Positions 46,361-55,389 of a stretch of 64,000 nucleotides of DNA are shown here, in pieces (the first letter of the stretch is position 1; each line of letters starts with the position of its first letter). This stretch comes from PALSA-612 sp963846915. Lineage in GTDB: Bacteria; Actinomycetota; Thermoleophilia; Gaiellales; Gaiellaceae. The DNA lies in the NCBI GenBank assembly GCA_963846915.1, contig CAWJXV010000009.1, positions 620,001-684,000 of the forward strand, given 5' to 3'. The notes below the pieces were generated by a model. That model saw only the letters and a list, made by a program, of their open reading frames with translations, was not told the DNA's origin and made no database searches. Made by a program: the position numbers and the translations under genes.

Positions 46361-47504
46361 CTGCGAGGAGGCGGCGGTACAGCGCATCGATGTCGTCGAG
46401 CAGCCGCTCGACCGAGTAGCGCTCGTGCACCGAGGCGCGGCCGGCCTCGCCCATGCGGTGCCGGAGCGGGGGGTCGGCGGCGAGAGCCGAGAGTCGCTCG
46501 GCCATCGCGTCGACGTCGCCCGGCTCGACCAGGAACCCGTCGATGCCGTCGCGCACGACGTCCGGCACGCCCCCGACGCGGGTCGCCACCACCGGCCGTC
46601 CGCCCGCGAGCGCCTCGATCGCGCTGACCGGCGTGCCCTCGTTGGCCGACGGCAGGATCAGCGCGTCGAACGCTGCGTAGTAGGAGGCGACCTCCTCCTG
46701 GTAGCCGAGGAAGAGGCTGTCGCGGACGATGCCCAGCTGGTGCGCGCGGCGCTCGACGGCGTCGCGATCAGGGCCGTCGCCGACCATGCAGAGGACGGTG
46801 TCGACGCCGCGCTCGCGGAGGGCGCGCACGGCGAGGAGCACGTCGTCGGTGCGCTTGACGCCGGTCATCCGTCCGATCCAGCCGACCACGAATCGGTCGG
46901 CCGGAATCCCGAGTGCGCGGCGCGTGTCCGCCCGCGGCCCGTCGCTGTCGGTCCCGACGCGCTCGTCCAGCTCGATGCCGAGCCGGACGACCGTGAACTT
47001 CTCCCTGGGCGCGACGCCGAGTGAGACCAGGTCGTCTCGTACCTCCGGGCTGACTGCGATCAGCGCGGTCGTCCGCCGCGCGAGCCAGCGCTCGAGGAGC
47101 CGGAACGCGGTCGAGCGCACGGGATCGAAGTAGCCGCGGAGGACGTGGCCGTGGAACGTGTGCACGACGATCGGCGGACCCGCGCCGCCGAGGAGCCGCG
47201 CGGCCAGCCGGCCGATCGTTCCCGCCTTCGCCGTATGGGTGTGCAGGATCTGCGGCCGCACCTCCCGGATCAGGTCGGCCAGGCGGTACGCGGCCCGCAG
47301 GTCCAGGAGCGGCGAGATCTCCCGGTGCAGCTCCGGGATCGTCACGATCGGGACGCCGAGCCGCTCGGCCACGACCGCCATCGACTCCTCGCCGAGCGCC
47401 AGGCTGCCGGCGACGAGGGTCGTGTCGTAGCCGCGATCGCGCAGGCCGTCCGAGAGGTAGGCGACGTGCAGCGCCGGCCCGCCCATGTTCAGACGCGCGA
47501 TCAC
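46353..47504 (-). CDS. GT4-type glycosyltransferase
   Basis: About 383 residues from GTG 47504 (VIARLNMGGPALHVAYLSDGL). The natural N-terminus may include a few more residues (RVLRVIAR), but no ATG, GTG or TTG codes for them in frame. GT-B motifs: ILHTHTAKAGTIGRLAARLL, FHGHVLRGYF, VVGWIGRMTGVKRTDDVLLAV, PSANEGTPVSAIEALAGGRPVVATRVGGVPDVV. It resembles capsular-polysaccharide GT4 enzymes. A perfect palindrome overlaps the stop codon. It follows the epimerase on the same strand, with a mini-hairpin in the gap. Confidence 0.87.
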   Translation of the reverse strand: MIARLNMGGPALHVAYLSDGLRDRGYDTTLVAGSLALGEESMAVVAERLGVPIVTIPELHREISPLLDLRAAYRLADLIREVRPQILHTHTAKAGTIGRLAARLLGGAGPPIVVHTFHGHVLRGYFDPVRSTAFRLLERWLARRTTALIAVSPEVRDDLVSLGVAPREKFTVVRLGIELDERVGTDSDGPRADTRRALGIPADRFVVGWIGRMTGVKRTDDVLLAVRALRERGVDTVLCMVGDGPDRDAVERRAHQLGIVRDSLFLGYQEEVASYYAAFDALILPSANEGTPVSAIEALAGGRPVVATRVGGVPDVVRDGIDGFLVEPGDVDAMAERLSALAADPPLRHRMGEAGRASVHERYSVERLLDDIDALYRRLLAAK

Positions 47505-47545
47505 CCGCAGGACGCGGACGCGCCCCTGGCCGGCGCCGGCTCCCG

Positions 47546-47560
47546 CCGGGCGAAGCCCGG
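47546..47560. repeat. 15-bp mini-hairpin (CCGGGC-GAA-GCCCGG)
   Basis: A perfect 6-bp stem in the 85-bp gap between the epimerase stop and the GT4 start; identical to the copy at 16,690. It could act as an attenuator between the two genes. Confidence 0.35.
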
Positions 47561-47589
47561 CGACGTCCCAGGAACGCGTCGAGACGCGC

Positions 47590-48519
47590 TCAGGCAAAGA
47601 GCTCCTCGGCCGTGAGCCGCAGCCCGTCCTCGAAACCGACGTGCGGCTCCCAGCCGAGTGTGTCCCGTGCCGCGCTGACGTCGGCGAACGAGTCGCGGAT
47701 GTCGCCCGGGCGCGGATCCTCGTGGCGCTTGTCGACCGTCTGTTCGAGCAGGCCGCCGATCGTGTCGGCGAGCTGGTTGACGGTGTGCGGCGCCCCTGCG
47801 GCGATGTTGAAGATGCGCCCGTTCGCCCCCGGGGCATCCGCCGCGAGCAGGCCGGCGTCGACGACGTTGGCGACGTAGGTGAAGTCGCGCGACTGGCCGC
47901 CGTCGCCGAAGATGGTCACGGGCTCGCCGGTCGCGATCGCCGTGATGAAGAGGGGTACGGCGGCGGCGTACTGCGAGTGCGGGTTCTGGCGCGGGCCGAA
48001 GACGTTGAAGAGCCGCAGCACCACGGTCTCGAACGCGTCGTAGACACGACTGAAGGAGACGCAGTAGCGCTCGGCAGCGAGCTTGGCGACGCCGTAGGGC
48101 GAGATCGGGTCGACGGGGCCCGATTCGCGGGCCGGAAGCTCGACGGAGCTGCCGTACACCGACGATGACGAGGCGAAGACGACGCGCCGCACGCGCTCGT
48201 CCCTTGCCGCCAGCAGGACGTTGAGGGTTCCCTCGACGTTGACCGCGCTCGTCGTCAGCGGATCCTGGACGGAGCGCGGCACGGAGCCGAGCGCGCCGAG
48301 GTGGAAGACGATCTCGCTCCCGCGCACGGCGTTGTGCACGCGCTCGTAGCTCCGGAGCTCGCCCTCGACGATCTCGACGTCGAGCCCCAGGAGGTTGCCG
48401 CGGTTGCCGGTCGCGAAGTTGTCGAGGACGCGCACGGAGTCGCCGCGCTCGAGCAGGGCGCGCACGAGGTTCGAGCCGATGAACCCGCCGCCGCCCGTGA
48501 CGAGGACGGTCCGGCTCAT
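47590..48519 (-). CDS. UDP-sugar 4-epimerase-like SDR (GalE/WbpP type)
   Basis: 309 residues. TGGGGFIG at 8-15, FASSSSVYG near 115-123, Tyr142 and Lys146 in SPYGVAK, and VLRLFNVFGPRQNPHSQYAAAVP, typical of UDP-GlcNAc/UDP-Glc 4-epimerases. GQSRDFTYVANVVDA supports the family. It provides a nucleotide sugar for the locus. It follows the methyltransferase with a four-base gap on the same strand. Confidence 0.88.
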   Translation of the reverse strand: MSRTVLVTGGGGFIGSNLVRALLERGDSVRVLDNFATGNRGNLLGLDVEIVEGELRSYERVHNAVRGSEIVFHLGALGSVPRSVQDPLTTSAVNVEGTLNVLLAARDERVRRVVFASSSSVYGSSVELPARESGPVDPISPYGVAKLAAERYCVSFSRVYDAFETVVLRLFNVFGPRQNPHSQYAAAVPLFITAIATGEPVTIFGDGGQSRDFTYVANVVDAGLLAADAPGANGRIFNIAAGAPHTVNQLADTIGGLLEQTVDKRHEDPRPGDIRDSFADVSAARDTLGWEPHVGFEDGLRLTAEELFA

Positions 48520-48523
48520 AGGC

Positions 48524-49264
48524 TCACGCCGGTTTCTCCGCGACGACGTGGTAGTTGAGGAAGATCGACCCGGGCTGCGTCACACGGAGCCCCGCGACCC
48601 GCCGGTCGAGCGCGGCGCCCGTCGTGTTCAACGTCCAGACGAGCCCCTTCGCGATCGGCGCCACGTGCGCGCGGCGGAAGAGCATGTCGAGGTAGATACC
48701 AGTCATCGCGGCGAGGCAGGTCGCCGTGCCGCCGGCCGGATGCACCTCGACCGAGGCCCAGTCGCCGTTTCGAAGGAAGAGGAGCTCCAGGCCCGTGTGC
48801 GTCCAGCGCCAGTGATCCTCGGGCGCCGGATGGTAGACCTGCACGCCGTGCGTCGACGCGAGGACGCGCCCACCCGGTGCGGTCGCCCGGTGGAGCTCGC
48901 TGATCGCCTGGTCCGGGTCTCCCGCGTGCTCCAGCACCTGCGTGCACAGGACGACCTCGAAGGACGCGTCCGGAACGGGGAGGTCCTCGACGGGCCCGAG
49001 CAGGTCGGCGAAACGGTTGTCGACGTCGATGTCGACGCCCACGTACTCGCTCGCGCTCTCCGCGAAGTACGGGTAGTAGGGCTTGCGGCCGCAGCCGATG
49101 TCGAGCACGCGGTAGCGGCCGAAGTCCGCCGCCGCCCTCGTCGCCTCGGCCTGCATCCACTCGGCGAGGTGGACGCGCGTGGGGTAGGTGACCGAGGTCT
49201 TCTTCGGGTGCCGGTGGAGCTCGCCGGGCCACTCGTCGAGCGGCGGGTGCCTAGTCTCGAGCAT
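48524..49264 (-). CDS. Class I SAM-dependent methyltransferase
   Basis: 246 residues. RYRVLDIGCGRKPYYPYF is motif I; GVDIDVDN and the segment from FEVVLCTQVLEHAGDPDQAI follow. This group is found in O-antigen and capsule loci, where it methylates sugars or phospholipid-linked acceptors. ATG 49264 overlaps the ligase stop by 14 bases. Confidence 0.85.
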   Translation of the reverse strand: MLETRHPPLDEWPGELHRHPKKTSVTYPTRVHLAEWMQAEATRAAADFGRYRVLDIGCGRKPYYPYFAESASEYVGVDIDVDNRFADLLGPVEDLPVPDASFEVVLCTQVLEHAGDPDQAISELHRATAPGGRVLASTHGVQVYHPAPEDHWRWTHTGLELLFLRNGDWASVEVHPAGGTATCLAAMTGIYLDMLFRRAHVAPIAKGLVWTLNTTGAALDRRVAGLRVTQPGSIFLNYHVVAEKPA

Positions 49265-50642
49265 CGACGAGCTTCCTCCCTCCGGCCGCGACGACGCAGA
49301 AGCCGAGCGACAGCCAGAGCAGTGCGTCGGAGGGGATGCCGGCGACGAGGCCGAGCGCGCTCAGCACGCCCATGACGAGCACGAGCCACACGAGCGAGAC
49401 GAGCGCCGTGACCGCGACCGCGGGCGGTGCGCGCAGGGCGGCACGGGCGGCCATGACGAGCCCGGAGGCGAGGAGTGCGAGGAACGCGAGCAATCCGACG
49501 ATGCCGAGGTCGGACATGGCCTGGACGTACGCGTTCTGGACGCCCCAGGGGTGCTGCCTGGACGGGAACGCCAGGTCCGGCGTGCCGGGGAACTCCCGGT
49601 GGGCGGCGGGAAGAACCGGCCCGTAGACCCGCTCCTCGGAGCTCGCCTGCCACCCGGCGCCGCCGATCGGGTTGTCCTCGAAGATCCGCCAGCCGATGTA
49701 GACGAGCAGCGTGCGCTGGACGTAGCTCTGCACGCCGTTCTGCTCCGTCTTGGCGCGCTCGATGCCGACGAAGCGCAGGAACTGGTTGATCTCACCGGCG
49801 CGCATGACGAAGACGCCGCCGAGGACGACGGCGGTGATCGCGGCGATCGCGAGCGTGCGGCGGCGGTCGAGCCAGTGCCGGATCCAGGCCGCGAGGGCAA
49901 GGGCCGCGACGGCGATCCCGAGCCCGATCGCGCCGGCACTCGATCCCGAGATGATCAGCCCGACGCCGCCCGAGACGCCGGCGACGGCGAGGATCGCCGG
50001 TCGCGGCCGCCACACCGGCCGCAGCGCGAGCCCGACGAGGCAGATCGCGAGGGCCGCGCCCGAGAGCGACGCGAAGTCGTGGTGGCCGAGGAACGACGGC
50101 TGGCGGCGACCGGCCGTCCACGCCTCGAGGATGTCGGCGCCGAAGATCTGCGCGACCCCGGCCACGGTGGCGGCTACGGACCAGACGAGCAGCGAGCCCA
50201 CAACCCACTGCGCATCCCTTCGCGCGCGCACGAGCAGCGGCACCGACAGCGCGAGCAACGCGTACTCAGCGAACTTCGCCGCGGTGACTGCATGCGTCGA
50301 CGTCTCGTAGCCCGATGCCCAGAGCTTCGGGTAGAAGCTGCCCGCGAACACGTCCGCCAGGAAGATCCCGCCGCCGATCCAGATCGGCCAGCCTGCGCGT
50401 AGCGGCGCGAAGCCGTGGCGGATGCCCGCGACGAGCGCCGTGATCCCGACCGCGAGCAGGACGAGGTCGGAGAGGACGACGTGGACGCTGGTCGACCCGG
50501 CGTGGACGGTGAAGCCCGGCTGGTAGTCGACGTGCAGGAAGAGGATCGGCAGCGCGGCCGCGAGGACGGCCGAGGCCGGGAGGGAGAGGTCTCGGGTCCG
50601 CCCGGCCGTCACGGCCCGTGCCTGGTGCGGTCGGACGGCCAC
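49251..50642 (-). CDS. O-antigen ligase/polymerase-like membrane protein
   Basis: 463 residues, about 12 helices. The Wzy_C-type periplasmic loop includes IFEDNPIGGAGWQ and HPWGVQNAYVQAMSDLGIVGLL, where the latter histidine-containing element is typical of O-antigen ligase/polymerases. It would polymerise or ligate lipid-linked repeats outside the membrane. The GTG start at 50,642 lies 23 bases from the divergent flippase start, sharing a compact promoter. A TATAGT box on this strand ends eight bases before the GTG, so the mRNA may be leaderless. Confidence 0.85.
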   Translation of the reverse strand: MAVRPHQARAVTAGRTRDLSLPASAVLAAALPILFLHVDYQPGFTVHAGSTSVHVVLSDLVLLAVGITALVAGIRHGFAPLRAGWPIWIGGGIFLADVFAGSFYPKLWASGYETSTHAVTAAKFAEYALLALSVPLLVRARRDAQWVVGSLLVWSVAATVAGVAQIFGADILEAWTAGRRQPSFLGHHDFASLSGAALAICLVGLALRPVWRPRPAILAVAGVSGGVGLIISGSSAGAIGLGIAVAALALAAWIRHWLDRRRTLAIAAITAVVLGGVFVMRAGEINQFLRFVGIERAKTEQNGVQSYVQRTLLVYIGWRIFEDNPIGGAGWQASSEERVYGPVLPAAHREFPGTPDLAFPSRQHPWGVQNAYVQAMSDLGIVGLLAFLALLASGLVMAARAALRAPPAVAVTALVSLVWLVLVMGVLSALGLVAGIPSDALLWLSLGFCVVAAGGRKLVDARD

Positions 50643-50644
50643 CG

Positions 50645-50664
50645 GCGGCCACTATACTGGCCGC
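50645..50664. promoter_or_regulatory. Overlapping divergent leaderless promoters inside an inverted repeat
   Basis: ACTATACT (50,651-50,658) gives TATACT on the plus strand, seven bases before the TTG start at 50,666. On the minus strand it gives TATAGT, eight bases before the GTG start at 50,642. It is bracketed by GCGGCC (50,645-50,650) and GGCCGC (50,659-50,664), an 8-bp-spaced inverted repeat that could be an operator. Both transcripts would start at or near the start codon. Confidence 0.6.
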
Positions 50665-50665
50665 T

Positions 50666-51979
50666 TTGGCGCGCTTGCCGCTTGTCTGGCGCCGCTCCGC
50701 TGCCGCGGCGGGCATCTATCTCTCGGTCGGTTTCGGGTTCCTCGCGAGCCTGATCGCGGCCCGCGTGCTGACGAAGAGCGACTACGGATCGTTCCTCCTC
50801 GTCATCGTCGTCGCGGGGTTCTTCCAGACCCTGCTCGACCTCACGGCCGAGGAGGCGCTCGTCAAGTACGGCTTCGACTACTCGACGGCGGAGGACTGGG
50901 GGCGGCTGCGGCGGCTGTTCGGGACCGCGCTCGTGATCAAGGCCGCCGGAGGGCTTCTCGCCACGGTCGTACTGCTCCTGCTGGCGCCGTTCGCCGACTC
51001 GATCTTCAATCACACCGGCCTCGAGGTGCCGTTCCTGATCGCCGCCGCACTGCCCTTCCTGCAGAGCCCCGAGGGCGTGTCCGGAGCCGCGCTGATCCTC
51101 CGCGGGCGCTACGACGTCCGCGGCGCGCTCCTCGCGTCGTCGATGGCCCTGCGGCTGATCGGGGTCGCGGTCGGCGTCCAGTACGGAGTGACGGCGGCGA
51201 TCCTCGGCGTCGTGATCGCGCAGATCGTTGCAACCGCCCTGCTGGGTGTGGTGGGGCTGATCGCCTTTCATCGCTTCCCGTCGGGCGAGCGGGTCGAGCT
51301 CGGCACGCACCGCCGTGCGATCCTCGGCTTCGTCGTCCAGTCGAGCGTCGCCACCGGTGTCGTATCGCTTCGCGGCGCGCTGTCGCCGATGCTCCTCGGC
51401 GTGGTCACGGACCCCGTGCAGGTGGGCTACTTCGGCCCGGCGCAGGCGCCGCAGCAAGGGCTCGACTCGATCTCGGCTCCGGCGCGGCTGATCCTGCTCA
51501 CCGAGCAGACCCGTGACTGGTCGCGCGGGGCGTTCGCGGTCGTGCTCGCGGGCGTGCGCCGGTACATGGTCGGAGCGACGACGTTGATGGCGATCGTGAT
51601 CCCGCCGCTCTACGTCTTCCTGCCCCAGCTGATCAGGATCACCTACGGTGAGAAATACGTGAGCGGGGCGACGACTGCCGGGCGCCTGATCCTGATCGCA
51701 GGCGCGCTCCAGTTCATCCTCGGCTGGACGAAGTCGCTCCCTGTCTCGATCGGACGGCCGGGTCTCCGGGTCGTCACGCACGGGATCGAGTCGGTCGTCC
51801 TGATCCCGCTCGTGCTCGTCTTCGGCTCGATCTGGAAGGTGACCGGCGCCGGCGCGGCGGTGCTCGTCTCGACGCTGGTGTTCTGCGCGATCTGGGTCGT
51901 GCTGCTGGAGCGAATCCACCGCCGCGCCGCCGAGAAGGCTCCGCCTGCAGCGGCCGAGCCCGAGGCCGGCGGCGCGTGA
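50666..51979 (+). CDS. Polysaccharide flippase (Wzx/MOP superfamily)
   Basis: About 437 residues from TTG 50666 (LARLPLVWRRSAAAAGIYLSVGFGFL), about 12-14 helices. The first helices contain FLASLIAARVLTKSDYGSF, the family hallmark. A longer frame back to 50,618 would overlap the divergent gene, and the -10 box favours 50,666. It exports lipid-linked repeat units. First gene of the plus-strand operon 50.7-59.3 kb; its stop overlaps the next GTG (GTGA). Confidence 0.87.
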   Translation: MARLPLVWRRSAAAAGIYLSVGFGFLASLIAARVLTKSDYGSFLLVIVVAGFFQTLLDLTAEEALVKYGFDYSTAEDWGRLRRLFGTALVIKAAGGLLATVVLLLLAPFADSIFNHTGLEVPFLIAAALPFLQSPEGVSGAALILRGRYDVRGALLASSMALRLIGVAVGVQYGVTAAILGVVIAQIVATALLGVVGLIAFHRFPSGERVELGTHRRAILGFVVQSSVATGVVSLRGALSPMLLGVVTDPVQVGYFGPAQAPQQGLDSISAPARLILLTEQTRDWSRGAFAVVLAGVRRYMVGATTLMAIVIPPLYVFLPQLIRITYGEKYVSGATTAGRLILIAGALQFILGWTKSLPVSIGRPGLRVVTHGIESVVLIPLVLVFGSIWKVTGAGAAVLVSTLVFCAIWVVLLERIHRRAAEKAPPAAAEPEAGGA

Positions 51980-53079
51980 GGATCCTGATCGTCTCCGGGA
52001 TCTGGCCGCCCGACGTCGGCGGCCCGGCGAGCCACGCGCCCGAGGTGGCCGAGTTCCTGCTCGGCCGCGGGCACGAGGTGGAGGTCGTGACGACGGCCGA
52101 CGCCGAGCCTGCGCCGGAGGCCTACCCCGTGCACTGGATCTCGCGGCGGAAACCCGTCGGGATGCGGCACCTGGCTGCGGCGTCGCGTATTCGCGCGCTG
52201 GCTGCCCGGAACGACGTGGTCTACTCGACCGGGATGCTGGGCCGGACGGCGACCGGCTCCTCGCTCGCGCGGAAGCCCTTCGTGGCCAAGCTGACGCAGG
52301 ACCCCGCTTTCGAGCGGGCACTCAGGCGTGGCCAGTTCGAGGGCGATCCGGTCGAGTTCCAGACGAGCGGCTCGGCGCGGGCTCTGCGCGCGGCCCGCGA
52401 CCGCGAGCTTCGCCACGCTGCGCATGTCGTCTGCCCGAGCGCGTTCCTCGCGGGCATCGTCCGCGGGTGGGGCATATCCGCGGAGAGGATCTCCGTCCTT
52501 CCCAACCCGACGCCGCCGCTGCCGGAGCTTCCCCCGCGCGTCCACGGGGAGCGGCCGCTGCTGGTATTCGCGGGCCGCATGACGGCGCCGAAGGCGCTCG
52601 GCGTCGCGCTCGATGCCGTCGCCGAGGTGCCCGAGGTCGACTTCGAGCTCGCCGGCGACGGCGACCAGCGGGCGGCGCTGGAGGCGCATGCACGCGAGCT
52701 GGGCCTCGACGGCCGCACTCGCTTCCTCGGCCCGCTCTCGCGCGACGAGGTGCTCGCGCTCTTCCGCCGTGCCGACGCTGCACTCCTTTCCTCGGCGTGG
52801 GAGAACTTCCCGCACACGCTCGTCGAGGCCCTCGCAGTCGGTACGCCGGCGATCGCGACGTCCGTCGGCGGCGTCCCCGAGATCGTCACGCACGGCGAGA
52901 ACGGCCTGCTCGTCCCGCCCGGCGAGCCGGGGGCGCTGGCCGCGGCGATCCGGCAGTTCCTGGCCGACGGCGCGCTGCGCGAGCGGCTGACCGCCGGAGC
53001 GGCCCCCTCGGCGGAGCGCTTCTCGGCGGAGCAGATCTACGGACGGCTCGAACAGATCCTGGTGGGCGCCGCCGCCTGA
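51976..53079 (+). CDS. GT4-type glycosyltransferase
   Basis: 367 residues. ILIVSGIWPPDVGGPASHAPEVAEFL opens the GT-B fold; LLVFAGRMTAPKALGVALDAV, ELAGDGDQRAALEAHA, and ENFPHTLVEALAVGTPAIATSVGGVPEIV complete the donor domain (E-x7-E). It is cytoplasmic and adds one sugar to the lipid-linked chain. The GTG start overlaps the flippase stop. Confidence 0.9.
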   Translation: MRILIVSGIWPPDVGGPASHAPEVAEFLLGRGHEVEVVTTADAEPAPEAYPVHWISRRKPVGMRHLAAASRIRALAARNDVVYSTGMLGRTATGSSLARKPFVAKLTQDPAFERALRRGQFEGDPVEFQTSGSARALRAARDRELRHAAHVVCPSAFLAGIVRGWGISAERISVLPNPTPPLPELPPRVHGERPLLVFAGRMTAPKALGVALDAVAEVPEVDFELAGDGDQRAALEAHARELGLDGRTRFLGPLSRDEVLALFRRADAALLSSAWENFPHTLVEALAVGTPAIATSVGGVPEIVTHGENGLLVPPGEPGALAAAIRQFLADGALRERLTAGAAPSAERFSAEQIYGRLEQILVGAAA

Positions 53080-53080
53080 C

Positions 53081-53224
53081 ATGAGCGAGCCGTTCGTCGT
53101 CCACCTCCCGAAGACGAGAACGCCGGTCGTGGCGGTCGTGAACGTCGCTCTCACCACGTGGGGGCTCTACCTCGTCGGCGGCGGAAGCCGGCTCTCGGGG
53201 CAGTGGACAAGCCGCGAGTCCTGA
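53081..53224 (+). CDS. Possible 47-residue single-helix membrane peptide
   Basis: ATG 53081 directly follows the GT4 stop (TGA-C-ATG), and the frame ends at 53,224, overlapping the next GT4 start by 22 bases. The peptide has a hydrophobic stretch (VVAVVNVALTTWGLYLVGG, about 16-34) flanked by charged residues. The tight spacing suggests translation, but codon use alone cannot prove it. Function unknown; it might be a membrane anchor for the glycosyltransferases. Confidence 0.35.
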   Translation: MSEPFVVHLPKTRTPVVAVVNVALTTWGLYLVGGGSRLSGQWTSRES

Positions 53225-54306
53225 TCGTCGGGCGCAGCCGCTACCGGCTGCCGCTCGAACCGAACCTGCGGCGGAAGTTCGACGCCCTCGCCGCGGAGCT
53301 CGACGTACGGGTGCTTGCGAGCGCCCGTGACGGCTCGCCGACTCACGACGAGACGTTCCGTCTCGTGCCGCCGCGCGACACGCTCGACGGGCCGCGGTTC
53401 TGGGCCGAGCTGCCCTTCCGCATCTGGCGCGAGCTGGAGTCGTTCCGGCCAGACGCGGTGCTCGTCCAGAGCCCGTACGAGGCGGCCGCCGCCCTCGTCG
53501 CGCGTCGCGCTGAGCCGGTGATCCTCGAGATCCACGGCGACTGGCGGACGGCGACCAGGCTCTACGGCTCCGGTGCCAGGGAGCTCCTCGCGCCCGTTGC
53601 GGACCGGGTCGCGCTCGAGGCGGTTCGGCGGGTCGACGCCGTGCGGACGATCTCGAGCTACACCACCGGCCTCGTCCGGGCGGCCGGAGTCGAACCGGCC
53701 GCGACCTTCCCGGCGTTCATGGATCTCGATGCGTTCCTGGGGCCAGCCGAGCCGCTGCCGGGGCGACCGGGAGCGCTGTTCGTCGGAGTGCTGGAGCGAT
53801 ACAAGGACGTCGACGGGCTCGCAGCCGCCTGGCGGCTCGCCGCGCCCCGGCTGCCGGACGAGGTCACGCTCAGGATCGTCGGGAAAGGCAGTCGCACCGA
53901 TGTCGTCAGTGCGCTCGTCCGTGACCTTCCCGGTCGAACGGGATGGGTGGCCGAAGTGTCGAACGACCAGATCCGGGGGATGCTCGACGACGCCACGGCG
54001 CTCGTCCTGCCGTCGCGCTCGGAAGGGCTCGGGCGGATCCTCGTGGAGGCGCTCTGCCGCGGCCGACCGGTCGTCGCGACGCGCGTCGGCGGAATCACGG
54101 ACCTCGTTCGGGACGGCGAGAACGGCCTGCTCGTCGAGCCGCGGAGCCCGGCCGCGCTGGCGGACGCGCTCGTCCACGTGCTCGTGGACGGCGAGCTCGC
54201 CGCGCGCCTCGCCGCAGCCGCGCGGCCGAGCGTCGAGTCCTGGATCGCGACACCCGAGGACTACGCGCGCCGCACGCGCGACCTCGTCGAGCAGGTGCGC
54301 CGATGA
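53203..54306 (+). CDS. GT4-type glycosyltransferase (tandem paralogue 1)
   Basis: 367 residues from GTG 53203 (VDKPRVLIVGRSRYRLPLEP). GT-B features: VILEIHGDWRTATRLYGSGAR, RTISSYTTGLVRAAGV, ALFVGVLERYKDVDGLAAAW, LPSRSEGLGRILVEALCRGRPVVATRVGGITDLV. It is clearly homologous over its length to the next gene (both begin PRVLxVGxxRYxLPL and share the LYGS and VDGL blocks), so a tandem duplication is likely. ATGA overlap with that gene. Confidence 0.88.
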   Translation: MDKPRVLIVGRSRYRLPLEPNLRRKFDALAAELDVRVLASARDGSPTHDETFRLVPPRDTLDGPRFWAELPFRIWRELESFRPDAVLVQSPYEAAAALVARRAEPVILEIHGDWRTATRLYGSGARELLAPVADRVALEAVRRVDAVRTISSYTTGLVRAAGVEPAATFPAFMDLDAFLGPAEPLPGRPGALFVGVLERYKDVDGLAAAWRLAAPRLPDEVTLRIVGKGSRTDVVSALVRDLPGRTGWVAEVSNDQIRGMLDDATALVLPSRSEGLGRILVEALCRGRPVVATRVGGITDLVRDGENGLLVEPRSPAALADALVHVLVDGELAARLAAAARPSVESWIATPEDYARRTRDLVEQVRR

Positions 54307-55382
54307 GTCGCCCGCGTGTCCTCTTTGTCGGGCCCACCCGGTACACGCTGCCGCTCGCGCCCGGCCTAGAACGGAAGTGGGCGGCAATCGAGCAGCAGCT
54401 CGAGGTCCGTGTCCTCGCCCGCCTTGCAACAAGTTGTCACAAGGAGGACGCGCGGTTCGAGCTCGTCGGCGGGTCGTTCTACGGCGCGCTGCCCGTCCGG
54501 GTCCGGCGGGCGGTCCGCGACTTTCGGCCGCGGGTGATCGTGGCAGAGGATCCACGTACTGCGACCCTCGTGATCGCGGCTCGGCCGGGGGTGCCGGTGA
54601 TCGCCGAGGTGCACGGCAACTGGCGGCACTCGACACGTCTCTACGGCTCACCGGCGCGTCGCGCGCTCTCGCCGCTCGTCGACCGGCTCGACGAGTACGG
54701 CGTGAGGCATGCCGACGCCGTCCGCGCCCTCTCCGCCTACACCGCGGGGCTCGTCGAGGCGTCTCGCGGCCGACCGCCGGACGCCGTCTTCCCCACGTAC
54801 AGCGACCTCTCGGCGTTCACGAGCTCCCCGGTCGAGCCGCTGCCGGAGCGGCCGGCGGCGCTGTTCGTCGGCGTGCTCGAGCCGTACAAGAACGTCGACG
54901 GGCTGACCGAGGCGTGGCGGCTCGCATCGCCGCAGGTCCCGCAGGCGACGCTGACGATCGTGGGCAAGGGCTCACGTCCGGAGGCCGTCGACCGGCTCGT
55001 CGCCGACGGGCTCGCGACGCACGTGCCCGAGCTCTCGCCCGAGGACGTCGCCCGGAAGCTCGACGAGTCGACGGTGCTCGTGCTGCCGTCCCGCTACGAG
55101 GGTCTCGGCCGCGTGGTGATCGAGGCGTTCGCGCGTGCGCGGGGCGTGGTGGCGAGCCGCGCCGGGGGAATCCTCGATCTCGTGGACGACGGCCGGCAGG
55201 GCCTGCTCGTCGACCCCGAGGACACCACCGCGCTCGCGGATGCGCTCGTCCGCGTCCTCTCCGACGGGGTGCTGGCCGAGCGGCTCGGCGCAGCCGCGCA
55301 CGAGCGCTTCCACGCCTGGAACCAGACGCCTGAGCAGTTCGCAACACGGCTACGAGCCCTCGTGGATGCCGTCCTAGACTAG
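54303..55382 (+). CDS. GT4-type glycosyltransferase (tandem paralogue 2)
   Basis: 359 residues from ATG 54303. SRPRVLFVGPTRYTLPLAP, VIAEVHGNWRHSTRLYGSPAR, ALFVGVLEPYKNVDGLTEAW, LPSRYEGLGRVVIEAFARARGVVASRAGGILDLV. Same layout as the preceding gene but clearly diverged, so it probably has a different sugar specificity. A 23-bp imperfect palindrome lies within codons 40-48 (LATSCHKE). Seven bases separate it from the deacetylase. Confidence 0.88.
   Translation: MSRPRVLFVGPTRYTLPLAPGLERKWAAIEQQLEVRVLARLATSCHKEDARFELVGGSFYGALPVRVRRAVRDFRPRVIVAEDPRTATLVIAARPGVPVIAEVHGNWRHSTRLYGSPARRALSPLVDRLDEYGVRHADAVRALSAYTAGLVEASRGRPPDAVFPTYSDLSAFTSSPVEPLPERPAALFVGVLEPYKNVDGLTEAWRLASPQVPQATLTIVGKGSRPEAVDRLVADGLATHVPELSPEDVARKLDESTVLVLPSRYEGLGRVVIEAFARARGVVASRAGGILDLVDDGRQGLLVDPEDTTALADALVRVLSDGVLAERLGAAAHERFHAWNQTPEQFATRLRALVDAVLD
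54422..54444. repeat. 23-bp imperfect palindrome 2 (half-site CCTTGCAACAA)
   Basis: CCTTGCAACAA, central G, TTGTCACAAGG; two mismatches to perfect symmetry. It is inside a GT4 coding sequence, so it would be a dispersed repeat rather than a simple terminator. Confidence 0.45.
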
Positions 55383-55389
55383 GACCAGC

